Origin: Oscillospiraceae bacterium
GTDB taxonomy: Bacteria; Bacillota; Clostridia; Christensenellales; Aristaeellaceae
Direction of reading: 5' to 3'
Assembly (NCBI GenBank): GCA_031266295.1
Contig: JAISBH010000067.1
Location: 1 to 14,566 of the forward strand
Length of the DNA stretch: 14,566 nucleotides
Shown here: in pieces, positions 13,116-14,566 of the stretch
Numbering within the stretch: the first letter of the stretch is position 1
Layout: the number at the start of each line of letters is the position of its first letter
Translations under genes and position numbers: made by a program
The notes under the pieces: generated by a model
The model's input: the letters and a program-made list of their open reading frames with translations, nothing else
What the model was told of the DNA's origin: nothing
The model's database searches: none

Positions 13116-14501
13116 ATGCAATTGACGATGGACAAACTCGTTGCGCTGTGCAAGAGCCGCGGCTTTGTGTTCCCTGGATCGGAGATATACGGCGGGCTGG
13201 CCAACACGTGGGATTACGGCCCGCTGGGCGCCGCTTACAAGAACAACGTCAAGCGCGCTTGGTGGCGCAAGTTCGTGACTGAAAGCCCCACCAATGTTGG
13301 GCTGGACAGCGCCATATTGATGAACCGGCAGGTATGGGTGGCGTCGGGGCATGTGGGTAATTTCAACGATCCGCTGATGGATTGCAAGGCGTGCAAGGCG
13401 CGTCATCGCGCCGACAAGCTGATAGAGGAATACACGGCCGCGAAGGGCGATCCGGTTCAGGCGGACGGCTGGCCTAACGATAAGCTGGAGAAGTACATCG
13501 AGGACGAGGGGATTCCGTGTCCCGTCTGCGGCAAGAAGGATTTCACGGGCATCCGCAAGTTCAACATGATGTTTAGGACGTTCCAGGGCGTGAACGAGGA
13601 TAGCGCGGCGGAGATATACCTGCGGCCAGAGACGGCGCAAGGGATATTCGTCAACTTCAAGAACGTGATGCGCACGACGCGGCGCAAGCTGCCCGTGGGC
13701 ATAGGGCAGATAGGGAAGGTGTTTAGGAACGAGATCACGCCGGGGAACTTCACGTTCAGGACGCGTGAGTTTGAGCAGATGGAGCTGGAATTCTTCTGCA
13801 AGCCGGGGGAGGATCTGGAGTGGTTCCAATACTGGCGCGGATTCTGCCACGATTTCCTGCTGAAGCTGGGAATGAAGAGTGACAATCTAAGGCTGCGCGA
13901 TCATGACAAAGACGAGTTGTCGCACTATTCGAAGGCGACGACGGACTTCGAGTACAGGTTCCCGTTCGGATGGGGGGAGTTGTGGGGGATTGCCGACCGG
14001 ACGGACTTTGATTTGAAGGCGCATCAGTCGATATCGGGCGAGAGCATGGAATACATGGATCCGATGACGAACGAAAGGTTTGTGCCATACTGCGTGGAGC
14101 CGTCGCTGGGAGTGGATCGCGCGGCGCTGGCGTTCCTATGCGACGCGTACGAGGAAGAGGCGCTGGCGGATAATGACAGCAGGGTTGTGCTGCACCTGCA
14201 TCCGGCGTTGGCGCCGTTCGCGGCGTGCGTGCTGCCGCTGCAGAAGAATAAGCTGGGCGCGCTGGCTACGGAGATATATCAAGGACTGTGCAAGCGTTTG
14301 GAGTGCGATTATGATGAAACGGGGTCGATTGGGAAGCGTTACAGAAGGCAGGATGAGATAGGCACGCCGTACTGCGTGACAGTGGATTTTGACACAGCGG
14401 AGCAGGGCACCGTGACAGTGCGCGACCGAGACACGATGGAGCAAATAAGGCTTAAGGTGGACGAGGTTCCGGCGTTCATTGAAGGAAAGATGGAGTTCTG
14501 A
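13116..14501 (+). CDS. glyQS: Glycyl-tRNA synthetase, dimeric class II type
   Basis: Charges tRNA-Gly with glycine using ATP. The 461-residue length and single-chain layout fit the alpha2-type enzyme of many Bacillota, archaea and eukaryotes, not the alpha2beta2 type. The N-terminus carries SRGFVFPGSEIYGGLANTWD (14-33) and DYGPLGA (33-39). Class II motif 2 is seen at about 203-226 (FRNEITPGNFTFRTREFEQM), and motif 3 at about 328-340 (EPSLGVDRAALAF). C90, C93, C135 and C138 form two CxxC pairs that probably bind zinc in an insertion. The anticodon-binding domain occupies about 357-455. The ATG start follows GAGGAGG. Many Bacillota control this gene with a glycine T-box, but there are only 21 bases ahead of it here, so expression depends on the upstream operon unless an internal promoter exists. 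Confidence 0.97.
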   Translation: MQLTMDKLVALCKSRGFVFPGSEIYGGLANTWDYGPLGAAYKNNVKRAWWRKFVTESPTNVGLDSAILMNRQVWVASGHVGNFNDPLMDCKACKARHRADKLIEEYTAAKGDPVQADGWPNDKLEKYIEDEGIPCPVCGKKDFTGIRKFNMMFRTFQGVNEDSAAEIYLRPETAQGIFVNFKNVMRTTRRKLPVGIGQIGKVFRNEITPGNFTFRTREFEQMELEFFCKPGEDLEWFQYWRGFCHDFLLKLGMKSDNLRLRDHDKDELSHYSKATTDFEYRFPFGWGELWGIADRTDFDLKAHQSISGESMEYMDPMTNERFVPYCVEPSLGVDRAALAFLCDAYEEEALADNDSRVVLHLHPALAPFAACVLPLQKNKLGALATEIYQGLCKRLECDYDETGSIGKRYRRQDEIGTPYCVTVDFDTAEQGTVTVRDRDTMEQIRLKVDEVPAFIEGKMEF

Positions 14502-14505
14502 TGGT

Positions 14506-14531
14506 GCAGGGAGGGGCACTTCCCTCCTTGC
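14506..14531 (+). terminator. Terminator-like hairpin after glyQS
   Basis: GCAGGGAGGG (14506-14515) pairs with CCCTCCTTGC (14522-14531) around a 6-base loop, with one G-T pair. It starts 4 bases after the stop codon, the right place for transcription end, but no U tract follows. It may belong to the dispersed repeat next to it. Confidence 0.45.
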
Positions 14532-14566
14532 CGCCGGGGGAACCCCCTCTGTCGCTGCGGCGACAT
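14532..14566. repeat. Right-end copy of the dispersed repeat with two further hairpins
   Basis: GGGG and CCCC (14537-14547) form a short hairpin, and GTCGC (14551-14555) pairs with GCGAC (14560-14564) around TGCG. Bases 14543-14559 are the exact inverted copy of window bases 1-17. Both copies lie in the same relation to a neighbouring gene: gene stop, then a hairpin, then CCCCCTCTGTCGCTGCG. Confidence 0.6.

Noticed and set aside
13110..13850. 246-codon minus-strand frame opposite glyQS
   Set aside because: It lies entirely on the reverse of a clear glycyl-tRNA synthetase, and its sequence has no domain character.
1..14566. tRNA or rRNA genes, CRISPR arrays, phage or conjugation genes, transposase genes
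   Set aside because: None was seen on either strand by reading. The only mobile-element signal is the pair of palindromic elements.

Overview
The window most likely comes from a Gram-positive anaerobe of the Bacillota, probably a Clostridia-type bacterium, possibly a gut or rumen lineage. The evidence is strong AGGAGG-type ribosome binding sites, frequent TTG/GTG starts, a dimeric-type glycyl-tRNA synthetase, an ECF sigma factor paired with a zinc-finger/DUF4349 anti-sigma protein, a small protein of the type called 'CD1247 N-terminal domain-containing' in Clostridia, and a membrane-anchored PQQ-like beta-propeller on a PTPEPT stalk. No species can be named. The DNA is CG-rich inside genes and much more AT-rich in the few intergenic spaces.

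Layout. A minus-strand block fills 51-10624. Read in transcription order, it holds a membrane beta-propeller protein (10624-7817), glycerol kinase glpK (7807-6320, its ribosome binding site overlapping the propeller stop codon), a 322-bp gap with a U-tract hairpin, an ECF sigma factor (5997-5365), its predicted transmembrane anti-sigma factor (5326-4169), a gap filled by a palindromic repeat element, a small glycosyltransferase-like protein (3972-3232), and a large glycoside hydrolase of the GH106 alpha-L-rhamnosidase type (3140-51). A plus-strand block runs from 10955 to 14501 as a tight operon: M24 aminopeptidase P-like peptidase, elongation factor P, the CD1247-type zinc-ribbon protein, and glycyl-tRNA synthetase. 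The two blocks diverge from a 330-bp intergenic region with promoter-like sequences facing both ways.

The plus operon is housekeeping translation and peptide turnover. Its pairing of a putative Xaa-Pro peptidase with EF-P is a proline-themed arrangement common in Bacillota. The minus block is about the cell surface and carbon: an envelope-stress type sigma/anti-sigma pair, an extracytoplasmic propeller, glycerol phosphorylation, and making or breaking glycans.

The main non-coding signal is a pair of related palindromic elements (3995-4109 and 10828-10918). Both have about 27-bp imperfect terminal inverted repeats starting TTATACTCC, and both sit just upstream of a start codon. They look like a small non-autonomous mobile element (MITE). 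In addition, the two window ends carry the same 17-base sequence in inverted orientation, next to GC-rich hairpins. This suggests a dispersed repeat on which the contig may have broken. I did not find an unmistakably new multi-gene system. No CRISPR array, tRNA, rRNA or transposase gene is visible.
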